Source: Xanthomonas fragariae (GTDB lineage: Bacteria; Pseudomonadota; Gammaproteobacteria; Xanthomonadales; Xanthomonadaceae). Taken from it: a stretch of DNA of 64,000 bases. Below the pieces are notes generated by a model. It did not search any database, was not told the origin of the DNA, and saw nothing but the letters and a program-made list of their open reading frames with translations. A program made the position numbers and the translations under genes. Below are positions 26,914-36,135 of this stretch, one piece after another; the stretch's first letter is position 1, and each line of letters begins with the position of its first letter. The DNA lies in assembly GCF_017603965.1 (NCBI RefSeq), contig NZ_CP071955.1:2852001-2916000 (forward strand), read 5' to 3'.

Positions 26914-27110
26914 TCACCGCGACAGCACGCGCGTCCAGACGTTCAAGCTGTGGTCGATTTCGCCGCGTTGCAACTCCACCTACGCCAGCGCCACGCGCAT
27001 CCCCGGTGCGGTGTATCACTGCATTTGCGCCAGAACGCATCGCCAGGCCGGTAGTCGGACGGTTTGCGCGGATCGTTCCGCACGTTCCACCGAACAAAAT
27101 GCAGTCGGTG
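26914..27110 (-). pseudogene. GNAT acetyltransferase, C-terminal remnant
   Basis: Reads VRWNVRNDPRKPSDYRPG then DAFWRK, and after a frameshift MRVALA, a stop (TAG) where Trp is expected, and VELQRGEIDHSLNVWTRVLS. This is the C terminus of the GNAT proteins that often precede carbon-nitrogen hydrolases. One frameshift and one nonsense codon are visible; the N-terminal part is missing. Confidence 0.65.
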
Positions 27111-27194
27111 CGCATCGGCGCAGCGCGCGTGCATGCGCTTGGCGCTGGTCGAAAAAAGAACTGCACGCCGATACACGCAGCGGCCGACAACAGA

Positions 27195-27364
27195 TACGCC
27201 TGCCAGAACGCGATGTGCCCGGAAAGACTCAGCAGCAGCAGGAAGAGGATCGCCAACGCCAGGCCCGCTAGCAGGTAGTGCAACGGGTGGATCGGCAAGC
27301 GCTTGAACAACACCAACGCTACGAACGCCACGAAGCGCAGCGCCAGAAACTGGGAGGTGGCCAA
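27195..27364 (-). pseudogene. creD remnant (inner-membrane protein)
   Basis: FKRLPIHPLHYLLAGLALAI, LLLLSLSGHIAFWQAYLLSA and ACIGVQFFF correspond to the C-terminal helices of CreD. Most of the gene is missing, and the frame runs into unrelated sequence at its 3' side. Remnants of creC lie at 28607 on the same strand. Confidence 0.7.
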
Positions 27365-27636
27365 GCTGCGATGCGCAGGTGTCCAGGGTTTGAGGCGAAT
27401 TTGAAGCGACTGCGAAGTGGCCTATCCACCAAAGCGTGATGGTGATGCTCAGCGCCAGAGGCGAACGCTAGAATTGCAACCCATGCACATGGGCAGTTTC
27501 TGTTTTGCACCCTCCGCTTCGCAGTGGAGAAACCCCCGCTGAGTGGCTTGGTGGAAGGATGCAGCGCAGGTAGAACAAGAGAATATGTGTGTGCGCTGCC
27601 TGCCCCACCCCACTAAATTTCATAAGGACTTCCGTT
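27365..27636. other. upstream region of the C1 peptidase gene
   Basis: About 270 bp without a supported gene. A purine-rich site AAGGA lies at 27624-27628, before the peptidase start. Confidence 0.4.
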
Positions 27637-27639
27637 GTG

Positions 27640-28458
27640 ATGATCGAGCAACGTTTATTTGCCACCTGTCTCGTCGCTGTTCTTGGGCTTTCTGTCAACG
27701 TCGCTGCGCAGGCCGCAGTACATGGCATGGGTCTCAAGCCGTCATCGATGAGACAGCCGGTCACCGCGGTATTCGGCACCGAAAGTACCGACCCCAAGCC
27801 GCTACCGGCAAAGATAGACCTCACTGAGTGGGCAATCGAACCCGGCGACCAGAAAAATGTGGACGCATGCGTGTCCTGGGCAACCGCCCACACCTTGACC
27901 GGCTGGTATGCGAAAGCCGGCAAGCAGGCCCAGACGCAGTTCGCGCCGATGTATCTCTACAGCCAGATCAATGGCGGTGTCGATGGAGGCTCAACGATGG
28001 AAGCGCCGCTGGACATCGCCTTGGCCCAGGGCATCGACACGGCACAGCATTATTCGTGGGGCGATTACAACTGGAAGAACAAGCCCACTGCGGCAGACCG
28101 TGCCAACGCCGCAAAGCATCCCACTAGCTATCAGAAGTACACGGTGCTTTACTCCGGCGCTGGCAATGCAGGAAAACCGTTGATCGATCAAGTAAAGCGC
28201 GCGCTCGCCACTGCTACGCCGGTCGCAATTGGTTTTGCAGTCCGCCAGGGCTTTGAAGACCTGAGTCCGACCAACCAGGTTGATCGCGACACGACTAGCA
28301 GGCTGAGGGGCTACCACGCAGTCATTGCGCTGGGCTACGACAGAGAAGGCTTGCTGATCGAAAACAGCTGGGGCACCGAATGGGGCAACAAGGGCTACGG
28401 CAAACTGGCGTGGTCGGTGGTCGCAAAAGATGTGATCGTAGCGCTCGTGGTTCACTGA
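27640..28458 (+). CDS. secreted papain-like cysteine peptidase (C1)
   Basis: 272 residues with a signal peptide (1-26, MIEQRLFATCLVAVLGLS). Papain-family triad: Cys 77 in VDACVSWATAHT (lacking the usual second Cys of the GSCWAF box), His 226 in GYHAVIALGYD, Asn 242 in ENSWGTEWGNKGYGKL. The region before Cys is short, so there is no long propeptide. Presumably an exported protease acting on host or wall protein. A GTG at 27637 is an alternative start with better ribosome spacing. The gene is flanked by decayed cre genes on the opposite strand but is itself intact. Confidence 0.9.
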   Translation: MIEQRLFATCLVAVLGLSVNVAAQAAVHGMGLKPSSMRQPVTAVFGTESTDPKPLPAKIDLTEWAIEPGDQKNVDACVSWATAHTLTGWYAKAGKQAQTQFAPMYLYSQINGGVDGGSTMEAPLDIALAQGIDTAQHYSWGDYNWKNKPTAADRANAAKHPTSYQKYTVLYSGAGNAGKPLIDQVKRALATATPVAIGFAVRQGFEDLSPTNQVDRDTTSRLRGYHAVIALGYDREGLLIENSWGTEWGNKGYGKLAWSVVAKDVIVALVVH

Positions 28459-28470
28459 CGCATTCCATTC

Positions 28471-28497
28471 CAGTCGCGACGCGAGCCGTCGCGACTG
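28471..28497 (+). terminator. hairpin after the C1 peptidase gene
   Basis: Perfect 10-bp stem CAGTCGCGAC/GTCGCGACTG with a 7-base loop, 13 bp after the stop codon. No T run, so the terminator call is tentative. Confidence 0.5.
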
Positions 28498-28606
28498 CGA
28501 TACCGCATGCGCGATTGAATGCATGCCACACAACCGGTGTCGCCGCAGATCTATACCATCATCGAGTAACAGCACTGCAACGCGAAACGATGAGCCCGCA
28601 GTCCGA

Positions 28607-28735
28607 TCAGGCAATCGACAGCTGGAACACGGCCGTCGCACCGCCGCCCTGACGATTCCCCAGCGTAAGCTCACCTTGGTGCAGACGCGCGACCTCGCGT
28701 ACCAACGGCAGACCGAGCCCGGAGCTGCGTCAGCC
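28607..28735 (-). pseudogene. sensor kinase (creC-like), C-terminal remnant
   Basis: One frame reads SSGLGLPLVREVARLHQGEL then TLGNRQGGGATAVFQLSI to a stop, the G2 box and final strands of a histidine-kinase ATPase domain. No upstream kinase sequence exists: the adjacent DNA is the start of rlmJ. The position upstream of a creD remnant suggests CreC. Confidence 0.7.
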
Positions 28736-28771
28736 GATCTCAAACCGGGCGACACGCTCTACACTGCCGCG

Positions 28772-29680
28772 ATGAACTATCGCCACGCCTTTCATGCCGG
28801 CAACCATGCCGACGTGCTCAAGCACATCGCCTTGCTGGCGCTGATCGACACCCTCAAGCGCAAGAACTCGCCGTTCTTCGTGCTCGACACTCACGCCGGA
28901 CGCGGCCGCTACCAGCTCGGTGGCGAAGAAAGCCGCAAGACCAACGAGGCCGATGCCGGGGTGATGCGGTTGATGGCCGAATCGACCTTGCCGGAAGTGG
29001 TCGAGCGCTATCTGCGCGCGGTGCAGGCAGACAACCAGACCGTCGCCCGCCCACCCACGCCCGGACAAAAACCGGCCCGCCCCACTGCCGGCATCCAGAT
29101 CAATCACTACCCAGGCTCGCCGCTGCTGGCGGCGCAAGCGCTGCGCGAACAGGACCGCATGGCCTTTTGCGAATTGCAGCCGGACGAAGCCGAGGCGCTG
29201 AAACGCCTGTTCGCCACCGACAGCCGCGTACGCGTACATGCCGGCGACGGCTATGCGGCGATCCGGGCGTTCCTGCCGCCGCGTGCCGGCGAGACCAAGA
29301 TCGGCCGCGGGCTGGTGCTGATCGACCCACCGTACGAATCGCAGCAGGCCGAATACCCGCAGGTCATCCATAGCGTGCGCGAAGCGCTGGCGCGCTGGCC
29401 GCAGGCGATCTGCATGGTGTGGTACCCGATCAAGCTGCGCCGCAGCCTGCAGCCGTTTATGCGCAAGGCCGCCACGCTGCCGGCCAAGTCGGTGCTGGTG
29501 GCCGAGTTGCAGGTGCGCCCGGACGACTCGCCGTTGCGCCTGACCGGCAGCGGCCTGCTGCTCGTCAATGCACCGTGGCAGTTCGACCAGGTGCTGGCGC
29601 CAGCCCTTCCGGCGCTCAAAAAGCATCTCGGCGAGCCAGGTGCTGCGACCCGGCTGGAATGGTTGCGCCAAGATGCTTGA
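28772..29680 (+). CDS. rlmJ: 23S rRNA (adenine2030-N6)-methyltransferase
   Basis: Methylates A2030 of 23S rRNA using S-adenosylmethionine. 302 residues. The family N terminus MNYRHAFHAGNHADVLKH is present, fixing the start at 28772. FFVLDTHAGRGRY binds SAM, and the catalytic LVLIDPPYES (DPPY) is intact. An insertion of about 15 residues rich in Pro (RPPTPGQKPARPTAG) is seen in the middle, in a family-variable loop. A 7-bp tandem repeat follows the stop codon. Confidence 0.95.
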   Translation: MNYRHAFHAGNHADVLKHIALLALIDTLKRKNSPFFVLDTHAGRGRYQLGGEESRKTNEADAGVMRLMAESTLPEVVERYLRAVQADNQTVARPPTPGQKPARPTAGIQINHYPGSPLLAAQALREQDRMAFCELQPDEAEALKRLFATDSRVRVHAGDGYAAIRAFLPPRAGETKIGRGLVLIDPPYESQQAEYPQVIHSVREALARWPQAICMVWYPIKLRRSLQPFMRKAATLPAKSVLVAELQVRPDDSPLRLTGSGLLLVNAPWQFDQVLAPALPALKKHLGEPGAATRLEWLRQDA

Positions 29681-29700
29681 AGCGACACAACCTTCCGGGC

Positions 29701-29728
29701 TGATGGCTGATGGCTGATGGCTGATGGC
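29701..29728 (+). repeat. heptamer tandem repeat, four TGATGGC units
   Basis: Four exact copies of TGATGGC, 20 bp after the rlmJ stop codon. Likely variable in number between strains. Confidence 0.9.
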
Positions 29729-30107
29729 GGCACTGGAGGCAGAGGCGGCAAGGCATTCGCGGCGCCACCGCGGTGTGCGCATCACTAGCGCACGGCGGTG
29801 GCGCCTTACTAGCAACTGACACTCAGCCAATTCCGACGAGCCTACGCGCTCGATAAGCGGGATCGTTTGTTTCCCTTACCTACGACGGGTTGGCCGCGCC
29901 GCCAACGCTCACCAAACCAGTGCGGTTCGCTCAGCGACGGGCCGCTCCAAGCGTCCCCGCGCTCACGAACGGCTCACGGCATCGTTCGTTACAGTGAAGT
30001 GGGTAGCACTGCCACCGTCCAAACCGCCCCCAACGGCGCACTGGATTCATTCACGGTTGTGCCCCGGGCTGGTGCCAGAATCTGCCGACCTTCAAGGAAC
30101 ATCGGTC
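29729..30107. other. intergenic region without a supported gene
   Basis: About 380 bp with only short, frame-broken reading frames. No RNA gene or repeat copy is recognised. Confidence 0.45.
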
Positions 30108-30650
30108 ATGGCCATTCGCAATCGCATGCCTCCCTGGCATGAAAACTTCAGCCTGCCCAATGGCCGCACTCTTCTGCTCCGCCCGATCCGTCCCGAGGAC
30201 GGGCCGCCGCTGCAGGCCGCTTTCAGCCTGTTGGGACCGGAGGAAATCCGCGCGCGCTTCGTGCGTTCCTCCACCGAAATCACCCCGGAGATGGTGCAGC
30301 GTCTGACGCATCCCAACCCCAAAAACGAGATCGTGCTGGTCGCCGCCGAGCAGTTGCCACCGGGCGAAGCCCTGGTGGGCGCAGTGGCGCGTGCCGCGCT
30401 GGTGCCGGGCACGCGCCAGGCCGAGTACACCATTCTGGTCAGCAGCTTCGTCGCCGGCCAAGGCCTGGGCAGGCAATTGATGCGCAAGTTGGTGAAGTGG
30501 GCGCGACGCAAATACCTGGACTGCCTATTCGGCGATGTGCTGCAAAGCAATGTGCCGATGCTGCAGCTGGCAGAGTCGCTGGGCTTCAAGCCGCAGCCCC
30601 ATCCGGATTCGCCGGAGTTGGTGCGGATGGTGCTGGAGCTGGATGCTTGA
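30108..30650 (+). CDS. GNAT family N-acetyltransferase
   Basis: 180 residues. The acetyl-CoA-binding signature is GQGLGRQLMRKLVKWA (about residues 118-133), preceded by beta strands TILVSSFVA, and followed by FGDVLQSNVPMLQLAESLGF. The N-terminal LRPIRPEDGPPLQAAFSLL resembles the C-terminal acetyltransferase domain of protein-lysine acetyltransferases (Pat type), without the CoA-ligase part. The acceptor substrate is unknown. Start ATG 30108. Confidence 0.88.
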   Translation: MAIRNRMPPWHENFSLPNGRTLLLRPIRPEDGPPLQAAFSLLGPEEIRARFVRSSTEITPEMVQRLTHPNPKNEIVLVAAEQLPPGEALVGAVARAALVPGTRQAEYTILVSSFVAGQGLGRQLMRKLVKWARRKYLDCLFGDVLQSNVPMLQLAESLGFKPQPHPDSPELVRMVLELDA

Positions 30651-30951
30651 GTGGCTGGGACTTGGGACTCGACGTTAATGCATGACCGCCGCGTGGTCGA
30701 TTGCGCAGCATTGCCATGCTGCGTGGTCCAGATCGCCCAGCGCGATGCGCCCTGTCAGGTGCTTACGCCCCCCGCTTCATGGCACCAGGTTGCCACAGGG
30801 CGGTTGGTGACATGGCGCCTTCTTCTGCGGGAAAGGAAGGCCCAAGGCACCCTGGACCGTGCAGACGCCCTGCCGCGCATGTGACCCACCACGCCGCCGT
30901 TCATACTAGATGGACCGGCCGCGGCGGGCGCTCTGATAAAATTGCCGGCTG
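30651..30951. other. region between the GNAT gene and mfd
   Basis: 300 bp, no supported gene. It must contain the mfd promoter. Confidence 0.4.
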
Positions 30952-33900
30952 ATGCCGTCGCCTACCTTCCCCTCTCCGCCGCTGCCCAAGTCCGGCCAGC
31001 TCCGCGTCTACTGGCGCGCTCCGTCCTCTCCGACAGCGCTGGCCTGGTCGATTGCGCGGACAGCCGAGGCGCACGCCGGCCCGCTGCTGGTGATCGCACG
31101 CGACAACCATAGCGCGCATCAGATCGAAGTAGATCTGCATGCCCTGCTCAGCGGACAGTCCGCGCTGCCGGTGGTGCCGTTTCCCGATTGGGAAACCCTG
31201 CCCTACGACCAGTTCAGCCCGCATCCGGAAATCATCAGCCAGCGCTTGGCCGCCCTGCATCGCCTGCCCTCGCTGAGCCGCGGCGTGGTGATCGTGCCGG
31301 TGCAGACGTTGATGCAGCAGCTGGCACCGTTGAGCTACATCGTCGGTGGCAGCTTCGATCTCAAGGTCGGCCAGCGACTGGATCTGGACGCAGAAAAACG
31401 CCGTCTGGAAAGCGCCGGCTACCGCAACGTGCCGCAGGTCATGGACCCGGGCGATTTCGCGGTACGCGGCGGTTTGCTGGACGTGTTCCCGATGGGTGCG
31501 GACACGCCGCTGCGCATCGAGTTGCTGGACGATGATATCGACTCGATCCGCGCGTTCGACCCGGAATCGCAGCGTTCGCTCGACAAGGTCGACGCAGTCA
31601 AGATGTTGCCCGGCCGCGAAGTGCCGATGGACGATGTCAGCGTGGAACGCGTACTAGCTTGTCTGCGCGAACGCTTCGATGTGGATACCCGGCGCAGCGC
31701 GCTGTATCAGGATCTGAAATCCGGCATCGCACCGTCGGGCATCGAGTACTACCTGCCGATGTTCTTCGCCAAGACCGCCACCTTGTTCGATTATCTGGAC
31801 AAGCGCGTGTTGCCGTTGATCGCCACCGGTGTGTCCAATGCGGCCGATGCGTTCTGGACCCAGGCACAGCATCGCTACGAGCAGCGCCGCCACGATGTGG
31901 AACGCCCGCTGCTGCCGCCGGACGAGTTGTATCAATCGCCCGATGCACTGCGTGAGCGGCTCAACAAGCTGGTGCGCATCGAAGTGTGGGCAAGCGATCA
32001 TGCACGCATCGACCAAGCCGCCGCACTCGGCGACCAACCGTTGCCGCCGCTGCCGGTCGCCGCAAAAGACGCACCCGCCGGACAGGCGCTGGCATCGTTC
32101 CTGCGCAATTACCCGGGCCGCGTGCTGGTGGCTGCCGATTCGGCCGGCCGCCGCGAAGCCTTGATGGAAGTGTTGGCCGCCGCGCAACTGAAGCCTGAAG
32201 TGGTCGCCGATGTGCCGGCCTTCCTTGCTGCGGGCAAGCTGCGTTTCGGCATCACGGTGGCACCGTTGGAAGACGGGTTCGCCCTGGATAATCCGCAGAT
32301 TGCGGTATTGACCGAGCGCCAGCTGTTTCCTGAGCGGGCCAATCAGCCGCGCCGCACCCGCCGGGTTGGGCGCGAGCCGGAAGCGATCATCCGCGATCTG
32401 GGCGAGCTGTCCGAAGGCGCGCCGATCGTGCACGAAGACCACGGCGTGGGCCGCTACCGCGGGCTGATCGTGCTAGATGCCGGCGGCATGCCCGGCGAGT
32501 TCCTCGAAATCGAATACGCCAAGGGCGACCGGCTGTATGTACCGGTGGCGCAGCTGCATCTGATCAGCCGCTACTCCGGCGCCTCGGCCGCCACCGCGCC
32601 GCTGCATTCGCTCGGTGGCGAGCAGTGGACCAAGGCCAAGCGCAAGGCGGCCGAAAAAGTCCGCGACGTCGCGGCCGAATTGTTGGAAATCCAGGCACGC
32701 CGATGTGCGCGTGCAGGTTTGGCGCTGCAGGTGGACCGGGCAATGTACGAGCCGTTCGCGGCCGGTTTCCCGTTCGAAGAGACCACCGATCAGTTGGCCG
32801 CCATCGATGCGACATTGCGCGATCTGGGCAGCAGCCAGCCGATGGACCGTGTGGTGTGCGGTGACGTCGGCTTCGGCAAGACCGAGGTTGCGGTGCGTGC
32901 GGCATTCGCGGCCGCCAGTGCCGGCAAGCAGGTCGCGGTACTGGTACCGACCACACTGCTGGCCGAGCAGCATTACCGCAATTTCCGCGACCGCTTCGCC
33001 GATTACCCGATGAAGGTGGAAGTGCTGTCGCGCTTCAAAAGCACCAAGGAAATCAAGGCCGAATTGGAAAAGGTCGCCAGCGGCGATATCGACGTGATCA
33101 TCGGCACGCATCGGCTGCTGCAGCCGGATGTGAAGTTTAAGGATCTGGGTCTGGTCGTCGTCGACGAAGAACAGCGCTTCGGCGTGCGGCAAAAAGAAGC
33201 GCTCAAAGCAATGCGTGCCAACGTGCATCTGCTCACGCTCACTGCCACGCCGATTCCCCGCACGCTCAATATGGCCATGGCCGGGCTGCGCGATCTGTCG
33301 ATCATTGCCACCCCGCCGCCGAACCGGCTTGCCGTGCAGACGTTTATCACTGCGTGGGACGATACGCTGCTGCGCGAGGCCTTCCAGCGCGAGCTCAGCC
33401 GAGGTGGCCAACTGTATTTCCTGCATAACGATGTGGAGAGCATCGTGCGCATGCAGCGCGATCTGTCCGCGCTGGTGCCGGAAGCACGTATCGGCATCGC
33501 GCATGGGCAGATGCCCGAGCGCGAGCTCGAACGGGTGATGCTGGACTTCCAGAAGCAGCGCTTCAACGTGCTGCTGTCGACCACGATCATCGAATCGGGC
33601 ATCGACATCCCCAACGCCAACACCATCATCATCAACCGCGCCGACCGCTTCGGTCTGGCCCAGCTGCATCAGCTGCGTGGGCGCGTCGGCCGTTCGCATC
33701 ACCGCGCCTACGCGTATCTGGTGGTGCCGGATCGTCGCTCGATGACCTCCGATGCGGCCAAGCGTCTGGAAGCGATCGCGTCGATGGACGAGCTCGGCGC
33801 CGGCTTCACGTTGGCCACGCACGATCTGGAAATCCGCGGTGCCGGCGAGCTGCTGGGCGAAGACCAGAGCGGGCAGATGGCCGAAGTCGGTTTCAGCCTC

Positions 33901-34419
33901 TACACCGAACTACTGGAACGCGCAGTACGCAGCATCCGCCAGGGCAAGCTGCCCGATCTGGATGCCGGCGATGAAGTGCGCGGCGCGGAGGTCGAGCTGC
34001 ATGTGGCCTCGCTGATACCCGAAGATTATCTGCCCGACGTGCATACGCGCCTGACGCTGTACAAGCGTATCTCCAGCGCACGCGATACCGATGGCTTGCG
34101 CGAATTGCAGGTGGAAATGATCGACCGCTTTGGTTTGCTGCCGGACCCGGTCAAGCATCTGTTTGCGATTGCCGAGCTCAAGCTGCAGGCCAACGCATTG
34201 GGCGTGCGCAAGCTGGATCTGGGCGAAAACGGTGGGCGTCTGGTATTCGAAGCCAAGCCGTCGATCGATCCGATGACCATCATCCAGATGATCCAGAAAC
34301 AGCCGAAGATCTACACGATGGATGGTCCGGACAAATTGCGCATCAAACTGCCGTTGCCGGAAGGCGCCGACCGTTTCAATGCCGCGCGCGGATTGTTGGC
34401 GGCGTTGGCGCCTGGCTGA
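30952..34419 (+). CDS. mfd: transcription-repair coupling factor
   Basis: Removes RNA polymerase stalled at lesions and recruits UvrA. 1155 residues. Order: UvrB-like domain (FPDWETLPYDQFSPHPEIIS, GDFAVRGGLLDVFP), RNA-polymerase interaction domain with the RWTKAKRKAAEKVRDVA-type helix (written QWTKAKRKAAEKVRDVA here), then the DNA translocase with Walker A CGDVGFGKTEVA, DEEQ in VVVDEEQRFGVR, TATPIPRT and LRGRVGRSHHRAYAYL. A C-terminal TRCF domain follows. Complete and uninterrupted; start ATG 30952. Confidence 0.97.
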   Translation: MPSPTFPSPPLPKSGQLRVYWRAPSSPTALAWSIARTAEAHAGPLLVIARDNHSAHQIEVDLHALLSGQSALPVVPFPDWETLPYDQFSPHPEIISQRLAALHRLPSLSRGVVIVPVQTLMQQLAPLSYIVGGSFDLKVGQRLDLDAEKRRLESAGYRNVPQVMDPGDFAVRGGLLDVFPMGADTPLRIELLDDDIDSIRAFDPESQRSLDKVDAVKMLPGREVPMDDVSVERVLACLRERFDVDTRRSALYQDLKSGIAPSGIEYYLPMFFAKTATLFDYLDKRVLPLIATGVSNAADAFWTQAQHRYEQRRHDVERPLLPPDELYQSPDALRERLNKLVRIEVWASDHARIDQAAALGDQPLPPLPVAAKDAPAGQALASFLRNYPGRVLVAADSAGRREALMEVLAAAQLKPEVVADVPAFLAAGKLRFGITVAPLEDGFALDNPQIAVLTERQLFPERANQPRRTRRVGREPEAIIRDLGELSEGAPIVHEDHGVGRYRGLIVLDAGGMPGEFLEIEYAKGDRLYVPVAQLHLISRYSGASAATAPLHSLGGEQWTKAKRKAAEKVRDVAAELLEIQARRCARAGLALQVDRAMYEPFAAGFPFEETTDQLAAIDATLRDLGSSQPMDRVVCGDVGFGKTEVAVRAAFAAASAGKQVAVLVPTTLLAEQHYRNFRDRFADYPMKVEVLSRFKSTKEIKAELEKVASGDIDVIIGTHRLLQPDVKFKDLGLVVVDEEQRFGVRQKEALKAMRANVHLLTLTATPIPRTLNMAMAGLRDLSIIATPPPNRLAVQTFITAWDDTLLREAFQRELSRGGQLYFLHNDVESIVRMQRDLSALVPEARIGIAHGQMPERELERVMLDFQKQRFNVLLSTTIIESGIDIPNANTIIINRADRFGLAQLHQLRGRVGRSHHRAYAYLVVPDRRSMTSDAAKRLEAIASMDELGAGFTLATHDLEIRGAGELLGEDQSGQMAEVGFSLYTELLERAVRSIRQGKLPDLDAGDEVRGAEVELHVASLIPEDYLPDVHTRLTLYKRISSARDTDGLRELQVEMIDRFGLLPDPVKHLFAIAELKLQANALGVRKLDLGENGGRLVFEAKPSIDPMTIIQMIQKQPKIYTMDGPDKLRIKLPLPEGADRFNAARGLLAALAPG

Positions 34420-34890
34420 AGCACCGCGTTGCGTTGCAGTTGTGAAAACAAGCTCGACTACATGCTTCAACTTCACGCAAGTAGGTGAGATATCACCTGC
34501 CTGCGCTCGCTGCTGCCGCGGAATCTGCCCCAAGCCAGGGTTGCTCGCACTTTCCAGCCGCACAGCGGCAGCCCACCTCACCGCCCCCCTTCCTGCGTCC
34601 CCCGAAGCGCCAGCGCCGCGCACCCTGGACAATGCTCAAACGACGACCCAAGGATTTCTCGGTCTATCGGCTTAAACTTGCCCGCCGGACGCGGCCGGAC
34701 CTGCTCCAGCCACCGCCTCTTTCGTTCCATTCCAACTGGTCTGTTCGTCGCGACCGCGCATCGGCCCCTTTCGCGCAGCGCAGTCACATCCGCGCAGCAA
34801 AGACGCCGCCACGCCACCCGCGCCTATCGACCGCCAGATTCCGGACAACGTTCTTGCAGACCACTGATACGCCCAAAGTTTCGTAGACAC
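34420..34890. other. region between mfd and the mobile-element cluster
   Basis: About 470 bp without a supported gene. This is the left border of the island of IS remnants. Confidence 0.45.
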
Positions 34891-35286
34891 TCAGGACCCT
34901 CGTTGCGCGTAGCGCCGTTCAAACTCTACATAGTCGAACGTGTCGGCGCGTGCGGCGTCTTTGGTGGGATAGACTCGCCGCCTGATCCGCTCGCGTTTGA
35001 ACAGACCCAAGAAGCTCTCCACCGGTGCGTTGTAGTGGCAGTTGCTACCTCGACTCATGCTGCACACCAAGCCATGGGACGCCAGGAAACTCTGCCAGTC
35101 ATCGCTGGTATAGACCGACCCTTGGTCCGAGTGAACCAGGCAGCCCGATCCAGGTTTGCGCCGCCACACCGCCGACAACAGCGCCTGCACGACCAACTTG
35201 GTATCGGCCCGATCGCGCATCGCCCAGCCAACGACCTGCCTGGAAAACAGGTCGATCACTAGTCGCCTCTGAAAAATCCCCTTCAA
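34891..35286 (-). pseudogene. IS3-family transposase, catalytic-core fragment
   Basis: 131 codons of the integrase core: LVIDLFSRQVVGWAM (first Asp), HSDQGSVYTSDDWQ (second Asp) and PVESFLGLFKRE (Glu). The helix-turn-helix ORFA and the start of ORFB are missing, and the C terminus ends early (ERRYAQRGS). It is a truncated element. Confidence 0.85.
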
Positions 35287-35473
35287 GCGCCAAGTGGCGT
35301 CGGTGACAGCGGCACGGCGCTAGAGGCGGCATTCACCATCGTTGCACGCACCCAGACAGTTTTGCTTTCGAGCCGTCGCAGGTGTCCACGACGCAGGTGC
35401 ATTCGGGGACTGGCATGGTGTCCAGATTCGCCTTTCCCTCCTTCGCGCCGATCTTCTAGGAGTTGCAAGACCT

Positions 35474-35984
35474 TAGCGGTAACTCGCATGCACGATTGGA
35501 CGCCAAAACGTGCCGTTTCCGGCTGTCGCTCCATTGCTCTGCCTCATCCGGCACGTTCTGCGGCTTGACTTGCGGGCGCCCGCGCAGTCGCCCAACCCAA
35601 CACCAGCCCATGGCCGATACGGCGCGGAACCACGGTGTCCGGAAGCCGGCGTCAGTGACCAGGATCGGGCGAACATCGTCCGGAACCAGTGCCCTCAGTT
35701 ATTGCAAGAAGCGTTTTTCTGCACCAGGCGATCCCTGCTGCTTTCCTGGCACCACCATGTCCAGCAAGGTGAGCGTGCGGCCGCCCACCGGCACCGCTGC
35801 GCGCAGCAGACACCACGATTTGTCTGGCTTCAAATCGCTCAAGTCGATGACGATTACCGGTTGCGCGCCGCGCACGTCCGTGCAACAACGCCTCAACCGC
35901 ATGCAGCAACGCGCGTTCGCGCAACGCATGCATCCCGGACAGTGAGTTGGGCAGGCACTTCTGCAATACTTCGCTGGCGCGCAT
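35474..35984 (-). pseudogene. IS4-family transposase, decayed
   Basis: Starts MRASEVLQKCLPNSLSGMHA, then in other frames PVIVIDLSDLKPDKSWCLLR, TLLDMVVPGKQQGSPGAEKR, ILVTDAGFRTPWFRAVSAMG. These are the N terminus and the DDE region of an IS4-type transposase. About 60 residues between the start and the first Asp motif are deleted, and there is an in-frame TAA after RFLQ. Not functional. Confidence 0.82.
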
Positions 35985-36135
35985 GGTCGTCAACCTTCTC
36001 TGGCTTAGGCACCTTGAAGAGTGCGCCATGCGCGCACTTTCTTCCAGACGATCATGTCGCAAGTGATTGATCTGCCCGGTTGATTGGTTGGACATGATCG
36101 TGCTGCACGCTGTTCCCTCTGATCGATGAGTTCTA

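Noticed and set aside
32473..33822. Open frame of 449 codons antisense to mfd
   Set aside because: Mirror of mfd codons; no independent evidence.
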